From NCBI RefSeq assembly GCF_020740795.1, contig NC_067283.1, forward strand, positions 41,529,659-41,593,658: a stretch of DNA of 64,000 bases, given 5' to 3'. This DNA is from Apus apus (Eukaryota > Chordata > Aves > Apodiformes > Apodidae). Below, piece after piece: positions 12,701 to 25,472 of this stretch (within the stretch, counting starts at the first letter, position 1; every line of letters starts with the position of its first letter). The notes under the pieces were generated by a model, which did not search any database, was not told the DNA's origin, and worked only from the letters and a program-made list of their open reading frames with translations. The position numbers and the translations under genes were made by a program.

Positions 12701-15700
12701 GTATTCCTGCAATTGGTAAAGGAGACAAATGCATTATCCCTAGGGAATAGCATTTATGAAAATGCTCCCACATAAAATCCTCAGTCTCTTCCTATTGATT
12801 CAAAAGTTAAAATATTTTCATGTTATGCTCCATCCCCACGTGGCTTTCTTCAGTGTTGTTTTCTCAGTCGATGGAGGGAAATTCCCTAGGCACATTTTAC
12901 ATAATTGCTTGTATGGTTGCTGTTGCTTACATTTGTTCTGTCAATTGTGGATAGTTCTGATTTCTAACTATTTTATTAGAAGCATTCAGAATACATAGAA
13001 ATGTTGGAATAAAGTATATTTAACATAGCCACCCACTTGCAGAGCTCTGCAAAGCTGGAATTCATCCCTCAACATTTCTCTCAGCATGCAGCTCTGTCTC
13101 ATGGAAGTACCTTTACTGTCCACTTTTGCTTACTTTAGCACTTTTTTGAATGTATTTTTGTTAATTTTTAGAAATTATTTTGGTTGTTGTGGAAGATACG
13201 TATTGATCACTGCTTTGGGTTTGGTTTTTTTCAAAAGGCATTTTCCCCCTTTGAGGCAATGTTGATTGTTGAAAGGAGTCCAAAGTCTAGATCCAGGAAT
13301 TGTGAAGTTCCCCCAAACTTTGGTTGATGATGATTTTCACATTAATTAATAAAAGGATTCTATAGCATCCTACAAGCATTGGCAATTATCCTTAGTATTT
13401 TAATGGGGGAACATTTCCTTGTTATTTTAGGAGAGCTGATGTACAGTGAAATTAGATGAGGAGCATTACTGAGCCTGGAACTCATATTTTGTATTACCTA
13501 CCACCTCACTAAATGTACCAGAAGTTATTACTCACCCATTTTTTTCTGTAGCATTTCCCCCCATAGCAGAATGATACTTGCCATTAGCCACCCTGATGTT
13601 TTTGAAACTAATACCACTTGAGACAGCTTTAAACCCGTGTCCATAGATACAACTGCCTGAGGTAGGACTGAAGGTGGGCTTCCCACATGGATCTTCCACA
13701 GCATTTGGGATATAGTTTCCCCAACAAGTTTGATTTCTCACTTCAAAAGACGAAGTACAAGGTCAAATTAAATTTGACCTGGTCAAGTAAAATATTTTTT
13801 CAATAGATTTGCAGAAGCCTCCACAAATTGGATCTATGATTTAGAGAAGTTACATAGGGGGTTTTGTTTTGATCGTTTGGTCAGTTTTTTGGTTTTTTAA
13901 TTCCAAAAGAGTGTGCTGTTGGACATATTAGAGGTGACATGAGGGTGAACGCTTATGAAGTATATGGTCTGCAAACACACAGTCAATACATTAATCTTTA
14001 AAAAAACCCCAAGTATCCTGTCTTGTAATAAAATAAGATGACAAATCTCATAAGGCAAGTTGTTGTATTTGGGCTTTCTTCCTTTACTGAAAAATGACTT
14101 GGGAAAAACTACTTGAAAGTCAAACCAAAAGCAATAAATTGTGCCTGTAAGAAATCATAGAGTTCATTATGTACACAAAGATGTGGCAAAGGACGAGAGC
14201 TGAATTTTTAGTAGTACTGGATGAAAATTAAAATAATCCTGTGTAAGTAATAAGTTTCAAAGTGGTAGTTCAGTATGTTTGAAACTCATTTGAATTCAGC
14301 ACTGATGATAAATGAGATCTTAAAAGGATATTTTAAAATGGCTTTTCAAGTCTGTAATCTGTAGGACTGATTTTTATTTGATACCTGTGTAAAACAAGCA
14401 AACAAAAAAGTTTGGGGCTTTCTTTTTATAGAATGAATTTAGAATAGTTGTCCAGTTTTATGTGTTCTCTTCATTGGAGCAACAGATTGTCAATTATTCC
14501 TGTTTCTTATTTTACAGTCTGCTTTTAACACAAAGAAGGTGAGAAGTAAAACTAATTTCCCAAGTGATTTTGTTTTTCTTTGTAATGAGAAATGCAATTT
14601 GTAATGTTTTAGATTATGTAGAAATCAGCTTTAATTTTAAATGGCAAATTTCCACTTTCCATTAATGTGACAGTTCATTCCAGCTGAAGAGCCACCTTTT
14701 CCCCTCTATGTGGACATCCTGCCATCAGTCATATGAGCAGGATATGCTGTGCAGGGGAGGGTTGTGGGTTTGCCTGGTTTGGTCTTGTTTTTTAAACTAC
14801 TTATAATGAGCATTAGTCATCTATCAGGATTAATTTTAGGATACAGGAGGAGAAGCACTTTCCATATGAGCTATATTTGCTGTAAATAAATAGCAAGCTG
14901 AGAGCTCTACACAAGCCAGCCACCCGCACAAGTGTAATATCAAATCTAAATAAGCATATAAAGGGAATAGCCCAGAGACTTTTGATGAGTCATGACCTGA
15001 TGCCAGGGGAAGTTTAGGATATTGCTAAATGTTTTTGACAATAGCTTACGATTCTAAAATAAACCAAGTTATCTGCCTGAATATCTATTAGACACAGAGT
15101 GCGTTGAAAAAATTAAGAATATTTATTTGTGAGGGACAGTTCAGCAAAGTAACCTTAGCTTTGTCTGCTGGTTCACTAGTAACTTCATGAGAGACGAACA
15201 ATTTTAACCAGTTTGCTAATCATTGTTCTCTAATATAACTCCCCAAGTAAGTACGTTAGCATTTTTTCTAGCCTTCATTTTCATATGAGTAATATATGGC
15301 TCTGCCAGTTTACACTTCAAACTTCTTCCTTCCATTTTGTGGCATTTTCCCACAATGTTCTTCAAAGGGCAGAGCTAAGGCCATGTGGGTTTGTCACAGT
15401 AATCTGGACAGGATTGTCCAGATTGAAGAAACAGAAGTTTCTTGCCAGCAAAGTGGCGTGAACAACTCACTTGCTGATGAGGTGGCTTTGCTTGTGCTTG
15501 GTCTCCCTAGTTATCCTGAAAAGTTGAAAACTGTGGCTGTATCTCAAAATATTACCAAAGGCAGTCTGATGCTCTGGTGAAAAATCACCCTGTAGCTGCT
15601 CTTGTGTTTTGTTTTATTAAATTCAGAGCATGAGGCCCCAGTGCACACAGAAAGCCCCCACCAAGCTGTCTCTAAACTGGAAAAGAGAAAAAAAAATGGC

Positions 15701-17369
15701 CATGCTTGCCACAAACAAGTTAGGGGCCTGCACAAGAGACTGCAAGCAGACAGATGGAGTAGTGCAAAGAAGCCATGCAATGGTGTTGGTCTAGGTTACA
15801 GGCAACTGGTAGCATGGGAGTTTAAAATGAGCAAAATAAAAGTCTATCTAACCTGGTTACCTCTTTTTACCAGTGGCAACACAGGTGACTAAGATGTGGC
15901 ACGGGAGCACGGCAAACTCCAAGTACCAGATACTGCTGCTCTCCCAACCTCCAAGAGCTTGTGGCTGAGGTGCTTTCTGAGCCAAAATTTTTGTTCTTTA
16001 TAAACTACCAACATTTTTGGAGGCATTTCAGCAATTCTAAGGAAAGATGAGAAGAACTCCTTCCGTAGGCAGTTTGTGTGAGGGAAAGCCTGAGGGAAAC
16101 ATGTATTTTTAACAATTTAATACATGGTTAGTGGGGACTGAGATGAAAATTTCAAGTAAGAGCTGACATACAGGTACAAAAATGAGAAAGAATATGTAAT
16201 TGTTCCAGGTGAGAGTAAGAGTCTCCTCAGGAAGACAGATCACTGTTGTTTCTGGTGGAAGTGAAATGATTTACTTGCCTGTGTTGAGATCCCTCCTTTC
16301 CTATAGTGTTTGAAGCAGAAGAGACACTTCCCCGAGCAGAAACAGCTGTAATAGCCCATTAGCCCTATCAAAACCGAAGTCAAGCTACCTGTGGGCTGAA
16401 GGGCAAGGAATTGAGTAGCTAAGAGGGTAGAAGGATGTGAGTGCCTTCTGAGGTTCTACTTAAGCTGCTGCCAACTGACTCAATACCTCTCATCTGAACA
16501 AATACTTGAACTGAAAGTATTTCTGTCTTTTCCCAGTTAAGTGTTTCATCAGTCATCAATAACTCTTGGGTGGTATATGTACAACCACCTTCACAAACAT
16601 GAGTAAAAAATAGCTTGAAATCTGAGGAACTTTTGTTTGCTTGTTTGTTGGTTTTGTTTTTAAGGGTAGAATTTAATAGTATTTTTTAAAAAAACTGCTT
16701 ATTCCCATGATATTTTTTTTCTGGATAAAACTGAAATATAACAAAGTCCTTGTTTTTAGGACAAAAGGTTAGGTTCCATTTTAATTGTGTCATCAGAACC
16801 CCTGGACTGCGTTGTCAAAGTATGAAGACTATCAATATGTATGGAGCACTGTCATAAAAAGTAAACATTTCTCAGTACATCTGTTGTCTTCTTCCTCTTT
16901 TTTTTTGGAGTAATATAATACTTAGTGAGGTAGATAATTGTCCATGTTGGTGTTTTGCATAACGTCCCTATATTCTCATCAGAATTTTGGTGTTTAGCAG
17001 AAAATAATCTTTCCTTCCTATCAGTTCACTAACAAATTCCGTATTTCCATCAGTTTTAAAATGTTTACTGTTTACTGGTCTGCCACTTAGCTCTCTCCTC
17101 AGTTCAAAATGTGTATTCCTGGACATACTGGAGCATCAGGAGAGAGCAACGTCAATTCAACCATAATATCCTGATGCAAGTGCCTTGGAGAGTGGTGAAG
17201 TTCTTGGCCATGCCCATGGATATACAGGAGCACCCAGACAGGCTCAGGTTAGCTTAGAGATCAAAGAACAGACTGTTAATAGAACCTTTGTAGTGATCTT
17301 TCCACTGATACAGTTTTCCACTTCTGGTAGTGTATGACTTCCTTATCCCAGTTACATGTAAATCATAGT

Positions 17370-17760
17370 ATTTTGTAACTGTCAATGGCCTTAAAATTTT
17401 TCAGCCTTTCCATGCTTTTGGTCTGTTTGCTAACTTCTAGCAATGAGTTCCACAGTTTATTTATTCTTGCTGGAAAGAAACATTTAGTTCATATTTTGGA
17501 GGTTTTAAGTCTGTTGCCTGAATTAGAGATGATGTAGTTTGGTCTGATTGCCATTACAATGGGAAGAGAATGTGTTCTCACACAGCAGAGATAACTATTT
17601 TGTCCTTTTTCACAAGTTATTTTGGTAACTGTGTAGTTATGAGCTGTATCTGCTCTATCTCTAACCAGCTTTACTAACTGGGGGTGAATCCAAAGGCCTT
17701 GAATTGGACTTGAGAATATGAAAAAAAAAATCACTAGAGTAATAGCAGGCTCATTTATTT
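17370..17760 (-). mobile_element. Ancient CR1-type LINE relic, antisense
   Basis: On the + strand, AGCAATGAGTTCCACAGTTTA, then GGAAAGAAACATTTAGTT, GTTTTAAGTCTGTTGCCTGAATTA, ATGGGAAGAGAATG and AGATAACTATTTTGTCC follow, in order, the reverse complement of an old amniote CR1 3' region (caatgagttccacaggtt..., ttttaaacctgctgcctattaatt..., ggaaggagtaaataac...). The sense direction is therefore the - strand. Divergence is high, so family assignment below CR1-like is not possible from reading alone. Confidence 0.5.
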
Positions 17761-20700
17761 TTAGCACAGATTCTAACTAGTGCTTTCTTTTTTTTGGAGA
17801 CGCTATTTACAGACTGTTAATTTTTTTTGAGACCCAGCTTGAATTTACACTCATATTGCTCTTTAGCAATAATTACAATTTGTTTTGTATAAGCTTAGCT
17901 ATATAATCATCTAAAAGAAGCAATGAATTTCTACAGCTTCTGAAGTTTTCAAATTATTTCTTTTGGCTAGTGGCTGCTATTAAATCACTTCAAGGCTTTG
18001 GTATGATCCTTAGGTATGGCAAACAAAGGATCATTTCTAAAAGAAATTCTTTAGACAGCATGAGAATGTTGACTTCAAAGAAATATAGCTTGGGTGAAAT
18101 TTGTGCTTAAATAAAATTGGTTACTCTCTTCCTCTTGGAGAAAGATGAAAACTGCCTTATTCTTGCCTGTCAATTCTAATGACCATTTCTAAGGAACCTA
18201 TTCTTTATCAAATTTCAGGAGTAGGTGAGGAATGTGAACCAAGTCTCTAAGAAAAAATGGTTACTTATCTAGCTAACTAGAAAGAAAGATAGAAACTGTA
18301 AGTTCATTTAGCTCAATGCAATATCTGACTAACTTCTGAAGAGGATAGAGTTTCTGTGAATTTATTGGTTTAGACTGTGGAATGAGGAGATGGGGATTTA
18401 CCTCTTGGAGTTTCTGTTAAGCTTGGAGCTTAATGGAAGTCAAAGTTTTTTAATACAAATCAAAAGAACACACAAGTTCTCAATTCTGCCATATTCATCT
18501 GAGTGTCAAGAGAATTCTTTTTTCAAGGAAGGTTTTCTACAATGTATCTGGTCTTACGTTTCAGTAATGTCCTATCTATGCATAAGGCACGAGCCTGTCA
18601 CTTGCAATCACCAGTTTTGCACTTTCTGGCTGCTGTGCAAGGCAGCCAGTGGGATTTCAGCAAGATCTGGCCTCTCAGCATCCAACTTGCTTTGTGTAAG
18701 GTAGGCTTCTAGGATTTTGATGCAGGCTCCAGCTCCTGCTACATCTCTTAGCACTTAAGGGTGGGTTGGGAGGAAGAGGGTTCAGGGAGAAATGATCATG
18801 AGTTGGGAAATCAGGCAGAAATCTGATGAAGGAGAGTGGAAGAGGATGTAGGAAGGCTGAGTTCCTCTTTTATAGGATATAAGCATGTTGAGGTGTCCTT
18901 GAATTCAAGGTCGTAATTGCCCTCTTAAAAAAGATGTGTACACATTCAAATAAATAAAGATCACAGTCTCCTTATATTCAGGTAAAAATAATTGTATACA
19001 ATAATTTGAAGCATCTCTTCTTCTTTCAATGGAGTAGCTCTATATTAATAAATCTCAGGTTAGAATGTGACTCTAGCAGTATAATGAAAGATCTTACTGA
19101 AGCATGGCAAACATCACTCATCACTGCCTGAAAATTCCTGACTTTTAGTGAGCAGGAAATTGGGCTAGCACCCTGATTGCAGTGAGAGGGATGCTGGTCT
19201 GACTGACCCAATACTGATTCAGATTTTTTCAACTTTACCTTCTGTGGTACCTTGAAATCTTTGCATAGTTTCCAGGCTTTATTTCTTATTAGTAATCCTT
19301 AGGACAGCTGTTGTTATGTGCCAGCTTAAGGGATAAGAAAGCAGATCTAACTTCCAGGGTCTTATCTTTGCCTGTGTTCCATAAAAACTGCGGTTATCGT
19401 CCTACAGAAAGGCCTGCATGCAGAGTAATTATTTCCTTACTTGAAAGATGAACTACATATTACTGCCTGATGGAGTTGCTTTTTTTTTTCTTCTTTTCAG
19501 TTCACATGTATAACTTGGGTTTTGATCAGCCTAACAAGTTCAAATTCAGCCTGCATGGTGGTGTTTATTGCAGATTAGAGTAGAACAGAGTACTTATGAC
19601 TGGCAGTATTATTAATTTACATGCATATTCCAACTTTTTACCTGACTCAGGTGCTTATTGCTTTTAAAGCCCTTCTGGCCAGCCATCACAAGTGCCTGGT
19701 AATTTCATGTATTCCTTTTCTACATCATTCAGGTAACCGTCCATTGCTGCACAAATGTCAACACTTATTGATGAAGGAGACTTGGAGAAAAGTAACTTAA
19801 AATGCCATCAGAAAGGTGCTTTCTGTGGAAGCAGTTATGCTTGTAGCATTATACCTACCCAGCAGTCCAATTACCGTGTCAATGAGTGAAATACACTCTG
19901 AAAAAAGAAGCAGAGATTAATACACACAGCCAATATCTGAAGATCAGTATAGCCTTGGACCCATCTCAGATTTATTAAACATGTGGATAGCACTATGGGT
20001 GAAAAAGGAATTTTATAGATAGATGTTTCCATATTTTCAAAACTGATAAGCAATTCTGACCCTCAGTACTTAACAAGAGGCAACTCAGAATGAATTGATT
20101 TTCTAAAAGTGCCAATATACCAAACATTAAAGATTTGGTCTCTTTTGGGGATTTCTAATTGAACATTTCTCCATAGTGGAAAAAGAACCAAACCAAGTCA
20201 ATTCTTATTTCCTAGTAAAGTTCTTGGTCTCTGGAGCCTTCACATTATATATAATGTCAAGAAATAAATCAGAACTATCAACTGAGTTTAAAGTAAAACA
20301 GACCACAGAATCACACAACAGGCTGTGCATTTTTGCAGACATGTATTGGTGGTATGGAAAACAGACATCTAATAGCAGTTGCCACCCTGACTCAGGTATC
20401 CTCTCTGTATCCTGAGATAAATGAACATGAAAATATTTCAGATGTTGTCATTAATATGGTACTGTATGCTCTGCCTTTCACAGTGTCCTTTGTTTTTTAT
20501 ATAGTTCAGCATGATGAAAACATCAGCAGAGCAGTATGTGTTGGCTGTCCAGTGTGAAAACACAGTTGACACCTTAGTTGGACATCTCACAAAGGAAAAC
20601 CAGCCCCAAAGGTTTAGCAAGAATCCCAGATGTTATCGCTGCTAATTTACACAGCAAGAAAATGCCATCCTTGGGGAAGATGTCCCAGTGTTGTCCTAAG

Positions 20701-21971
20701 ACAACAGTGGAGAATCTGTTGTCTTTGAAAAACAGATGTTATGCAGGGAAGATAAAGGACTGGGAAAACTGACCAGACTGAAAAATTATGCAACTATACA
20801 TTGCTATAAGATGGAAGTCAGATGCATTTGCTTTTACTTAATAATGGAAAAAAACTTTGCAGGAAACAGAAAAGTCATGGAAATGAGTAAGAAACACAGG
20901 TTTCTTCTTCAGCAATTCTGTGCGTTAGGCAGGGAAGACTGCTCCACTGCCTGCACCAGTATAAAGAAAGGCAGCAAGGGCAGTCCAGTCACAGAAGATT
21001 GCTGATTTGTGCAGGGTTGCAGAAATAATGGCAAGTCTGAAACTGAGATGGAATTTGTGTGGCTTGAATTCTTCTCTAGTTTCAGTCAACAGGGACTGTG
21101 TTCTTCTCAGCATCATGCAGTGGCTAAGCCTGTAGTGATTCCAAGTCAGTGTTATTTTTCTCTCCCTATCATTTGAGGATTTTGCAACCATATTTCTGTT
21201 TTGTGCTAATGTTCGTTAACCTCCCTCTTGGATAATTTGAGTTATCAAAAGGTGAAGCTTATTACACATTTAGTCACATCCTAACTGTTGATTAACACAC
21301 TTATGTAGTCTAGGAAGTCTGTCGCATTGCAAACGTACCGCAGGCTGTATAATCTGCTTTCTGACTGAGAGAAGTAATGGCTCTCTCCCTCAACGTTCCA
21401 TCCTCTGCTGGTGTTATTTACCAGACATCTTAAATTTCTTTTAAGGTAAGACTGATGACTGCCCTTAGACCTGGGAGAGTGCAGAATCCTGCAAAAAGGC
21501 TTGCATGAAGAAACAGTCAGGAAAATTTGGTATATTTTCACTTTCCAGCACTTTGGGTGCTTCAAAATAGACTAAAACTGAGTTAAAACCACTGCAGATC
21601 TATCTCTTTCCAAAACAGCTCCTTGCCAACATCTCCATTTGAACCATTAAGCATTGGCTCTGTATTTCTTCCTGCTTGCTGTTGTGTTAGCTAGGAGAAT
21701 TAAACACCCTTCTCCACACAATTCAACAAACAGCTCTTCAAAACTGCCCCTGGAAATTTTTGCCTAAGGCTGTCCTTCCTCTCTTGCTCTAATAGGAAAG
21801 TAGCTGTACTATGTTTTTATCCTTCAATGTGCAACCTCTGTGATTTCTCTACAAAACTAGAATTCTCCTCCATTGTTTCTGGAATTACATAACAAAGTAT
21901 AAGTTCCTCCCAGTATGCTAACAAAAGCAAGATAAAATATAAAACTCTGGCATGTTTGCAAAAGTTTTGTG

Positions 21972-22000
21972 AATAATAATAATCATCATAATAATGATAA
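21972..22000. repeat. Interrupted (AAT)n/(ATC)n microsatellite
   Basis: GAATAATAATAATCATCATAATAATGATAA-type sequence: trinucleotide phase kept with A/C/G substitutions at one position. Confidence 0.8.
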
Positions 22001-22837
22001 TTTTCCCCAGCATGTCTTAGCAGGAAGTGTCCAGTGTATTAGCTACTCCAAGTTGCTGTTGAGTAGGGAATATATGTATTTCAAATCAACATAAATGCTT
22101 GAGGTGATTGTTATCCTGTCCACCCGGCCCTATAATTTTCACATGAAAAGCAAAAAGGTACTATATTGTTTCTACCTTCCCATATTTCTGCCCTAAAGGC
22201 TGCCAACCTCTGTGCATAATGTTATCTGGTGCTACGTAAAGGTGCTATATAACAAAAGTGATTGCCACCTTGTAATTCTCTCTGAAATACTATTTTGCTT
22301 ATTGCAGCAATGAAAGTCTGACTGTTTAAACCTCTCACTGAGGAGAGAACTGCACCCCAGTTTGAGGGTGTCTCCTACTGTTGCCTGCAGCAGCTGTAGC
22401 TCCAGCAGAATTTACCTCTGTAGGTATCTAGGAAATGCTTTGCACTGTGACTGTGCTCTTTGAAAGAAAACATTGGAAGAGTGTCTTTGATCTCTAAATG
22501 GTTGTGCAATACTTTTTGCCATTACTATACTCATTAGGAATGTGTTGGAAAGTCAGGTAGGCTTTGATATCTGTAAGTGTGAAAAGGGTTAAATCAGCCA
22601 AATTAGATGCCAGTGGTTGCAGAGATGCAGTTGCCCAAAATCTAAAGAGGTTTAGCCTGGAGCAGGTATCCAGATGCTTTTGAAAATCCTACTGAACCAT
22701 CATGTAACTGTTTAGGAAATGGAAAAACTTTATGATTCTGGCACCAAATACACACAATATCTCTTAGCAGGCTTACAGTGAAGTAAATTTACAGATGAAG
22801 TAATATCTTTCCATTCAGGTGAACTATAAAAATTTTG

Positions 22838-22866
22838 CTAAGTTTACCAAAGCTAAGTTACCAAAG
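22838..22866. repeat. Short tandem duplication
   Basis: GCTAAGTTTACCAAA is followed immediately by GCTAAGTTACCAAAG, differing by one T. A further TACCAGCTTTG follows at about 22,880. Confidence 0.75.
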
Positions 22867-25433
22867 TAACAAGTATAGTTACCAGCTTTGATAGCTGTGG
22901 TCACTCAGATGTCTTGATTTCAAGGCTGTTTTGGTTACCTGGTCTTGATTTTGTATATGATGGAGACTATGAGCCCTCCTTGCTGTGAATACTACTTAGT
23001 GCAAAACCAAAGGACTACCCTGGCTTTAACTGTGTCTAGATGAAGCCTTGCCCAACAATACAAGATGAATGGCACAATTGTTCGTGCTGATGTTGACTGT
23101 TGTGGTATATGTTCCAGCAGTGAGATCACAGCTGACCTCACTGAAATGTTAAGCTCAACTTTCTCTAGTTTATGCACATGGAAGTCACCTAAACCAAAAG
23201 CAAATTTAAGTCAGTTCCATCTGGTCAGTGCTCCGAACCATGACAAGAGAAAAGAACATGCATGGCTTTTGTTTGAGACAGGCAGAATTTCTGGAGCTCT
23301 TTGGTAATTAGCCTAGCTGTCTTTCTAGTACAATGTAGCCTCAAAATACAAGGCAAAAAGTGGGCATTGGGCTTCTGATGTCTGAATAAAAGTGTTTCTC
23401 CTTAATACCATAAAATACATGAAAGGAAACTTCAGGAAGGAAATATACCCTGTAGCATCATTCTCAAGGGAAGGTATACTTTCACAAAACAAAAATAAAT
23501 GAGTTGGTATTATGATAGTCTAATGCTGTGATGTTATGGACAACAGATGCATTTTTCTGCTAAGGGTTTAATCCCTTCAGGCCCATTAAGCAGGGGGAAA
23601 AGTTTAGAAGGGATGCTGTTAAAAGAAGACATTAATGCACCTTTAAAGGAAAGTAGTTGGAGCACAAATCACAGGAGAAACACAGAACAAAATAGTGAAT
23701 GAAATATTTATATTTTCCACTGCAGCTGAGTTTATGCACTTGAAGGAGAAGCCCTGTTGAGATAGGTCTTCCCCTTTGTTCTGTATCTATTTTTCCAATT
23801 GCTCAGACACAGCTGTTGGTTTCCAAATCACTCTGAGGTTGATTAGATTAGAAATCATAGGCCTGCCTGCCCAGCATGGCCAACGACACATGGAAAATTT
23901 GGATGCATTCTAAGCATGCATTTTTGGTAAAGGAGATTTCTTTTTGTGTGCTTCAAGACATATATTGGTTCTCCAAAATGTGGTGGGACTGGATAAGCTT
24001 TCCTGTCTTATTCTAAACAGAGCAATTTAATATGCAATATAAAGCTTGTATATGTTAATGTGAAATCTCACTTAAGGGCCAAATATACAACTAGAATAAG
24101 TTGTCATAGGTTCTCTGACTTATCCATGACTATCATATTTATGTACCACTTATTTTAATTACATTTGTTCAACATGAAGTAAAACTGCATAATAAAAAAG
24201 CTATGAAAGCTTTTTGGGGAAGATTTTCCAAAGCAGACAGAGGAGGAATGTTTCTGGTTTGGGAGTAAATTGTACTTTGGGCCTTTTTGAAACCTCTCTT
24301 TCTCATCGGACTTTGACACTGAGATTGCTTATACAGGACTGTTCTCCTTTTAAAACAATTATTAATGGTTACTAGAAGAGCATTATTTATTTTCAAATAG
24401 CTTCTAAAAGATGAGCAAAATTTAAAAGCAATTTTGTGCCTTGTATTCTGCAAAATAGATCTCATGTCTTCTCTCCATGGCTCATTTCTTCCTAGAGGGA
24501 CTTTTCTGAATGCCACCCTCCTATTCAGTCTCATTTATACTAGCTACTGGCATTCAGCTACCTACATGCCTCACCACAACTACAGCAGTTGCCTAAATTG
24601 AAAAAGTGATTGAAGAAAAGCTGGTGTTTAGAGGTGTTTTTTGTTGTTGTTGTATATTGGTTTGTGGGGGGTTTTATCTTAATTTACTGCAATTTGTAAA
24701 GTTGATATTTGATATAAAGGACAAAATGGTCTTGGCAAGGTGTCCCTCTTGTGTTTCAGTTTCCTGAACTGTTTCTAAGCTCAGTTTTATAATCTAAATC
24801 AATGCCTTCACCTGCCTTTTTCATAGCTTTTCATTAAAACACACAGATCTCTTGGGCATTAGCATTAGCTTTTTCATGCAGAACATTTCATTCTTTTGGG
24901 TTTTGCTTAGAAGTGGCCTTTGTTTTTCAGTTGGTTTAGATTTATTTTAATAAATAGATTCAGATGTTTGATTTTTAGATAAATCTGAAGGTATAGGAGT
25001 GCAATGCATATGTTACAGTCCTTGAAATGCATAAGCATTTAAAGCCCCCAAATAATTTTACAAGGAGTAGCAGTCACATGCTTTCTGCATGCCTATTTCT
25101 TATGTATATGGCTAAGCTGGACTGAACATTAGAGAAGATAATATGCACAGAAAATCTTAAAATTGTAGCCCTCAGGAATGGTTTGGGAACATGATCTGGG
25201 GGCCACACTGAATCACATTTTTATTTGCAGTGTCAAATCAAGAGCATATGTAACAGTGCAAACCATTCTTTGAGAACTGTCACGTCTAATCTTTCTTTGT
25301 TTTGCTGCATTAATGAGTAATTGATATATAAATAAAGGAAATGTAGGAATTCCCCTTTGAAAAGGCATCCTGCTCATTTAATGCTTATAGAGCCTTTTTT
25401 TTTTTTTCCCCCTCAAAGTGTGTTCAATATGTG

Positions 25434-25472
25434 AATTTATTTAATCCATACATCTTAATTTATTTAATCCAT
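25434..25472. repeat. Perfect 16-bp direct repeat
   Basis: AATTTATTTAATCCAT at 25434-25449 and again at 25457-25472, separated by 7 bases (23-bp period). Confidence 0.85.

Larger units (their letters stand above)
5001..17369. other. Intergenic AT-rich DNA
   Basis: No gene supported. Holds a G13 run (5506-5518), (TTGG)5 at 5901-5920, a paired E2-box at 5468-5489, a CTCF-like match at 6721-6733, a short direct repeat at 9760-9785 and many short A/T runs. Open frames are short and lack domains or codon bias. Confidence 0.65.
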
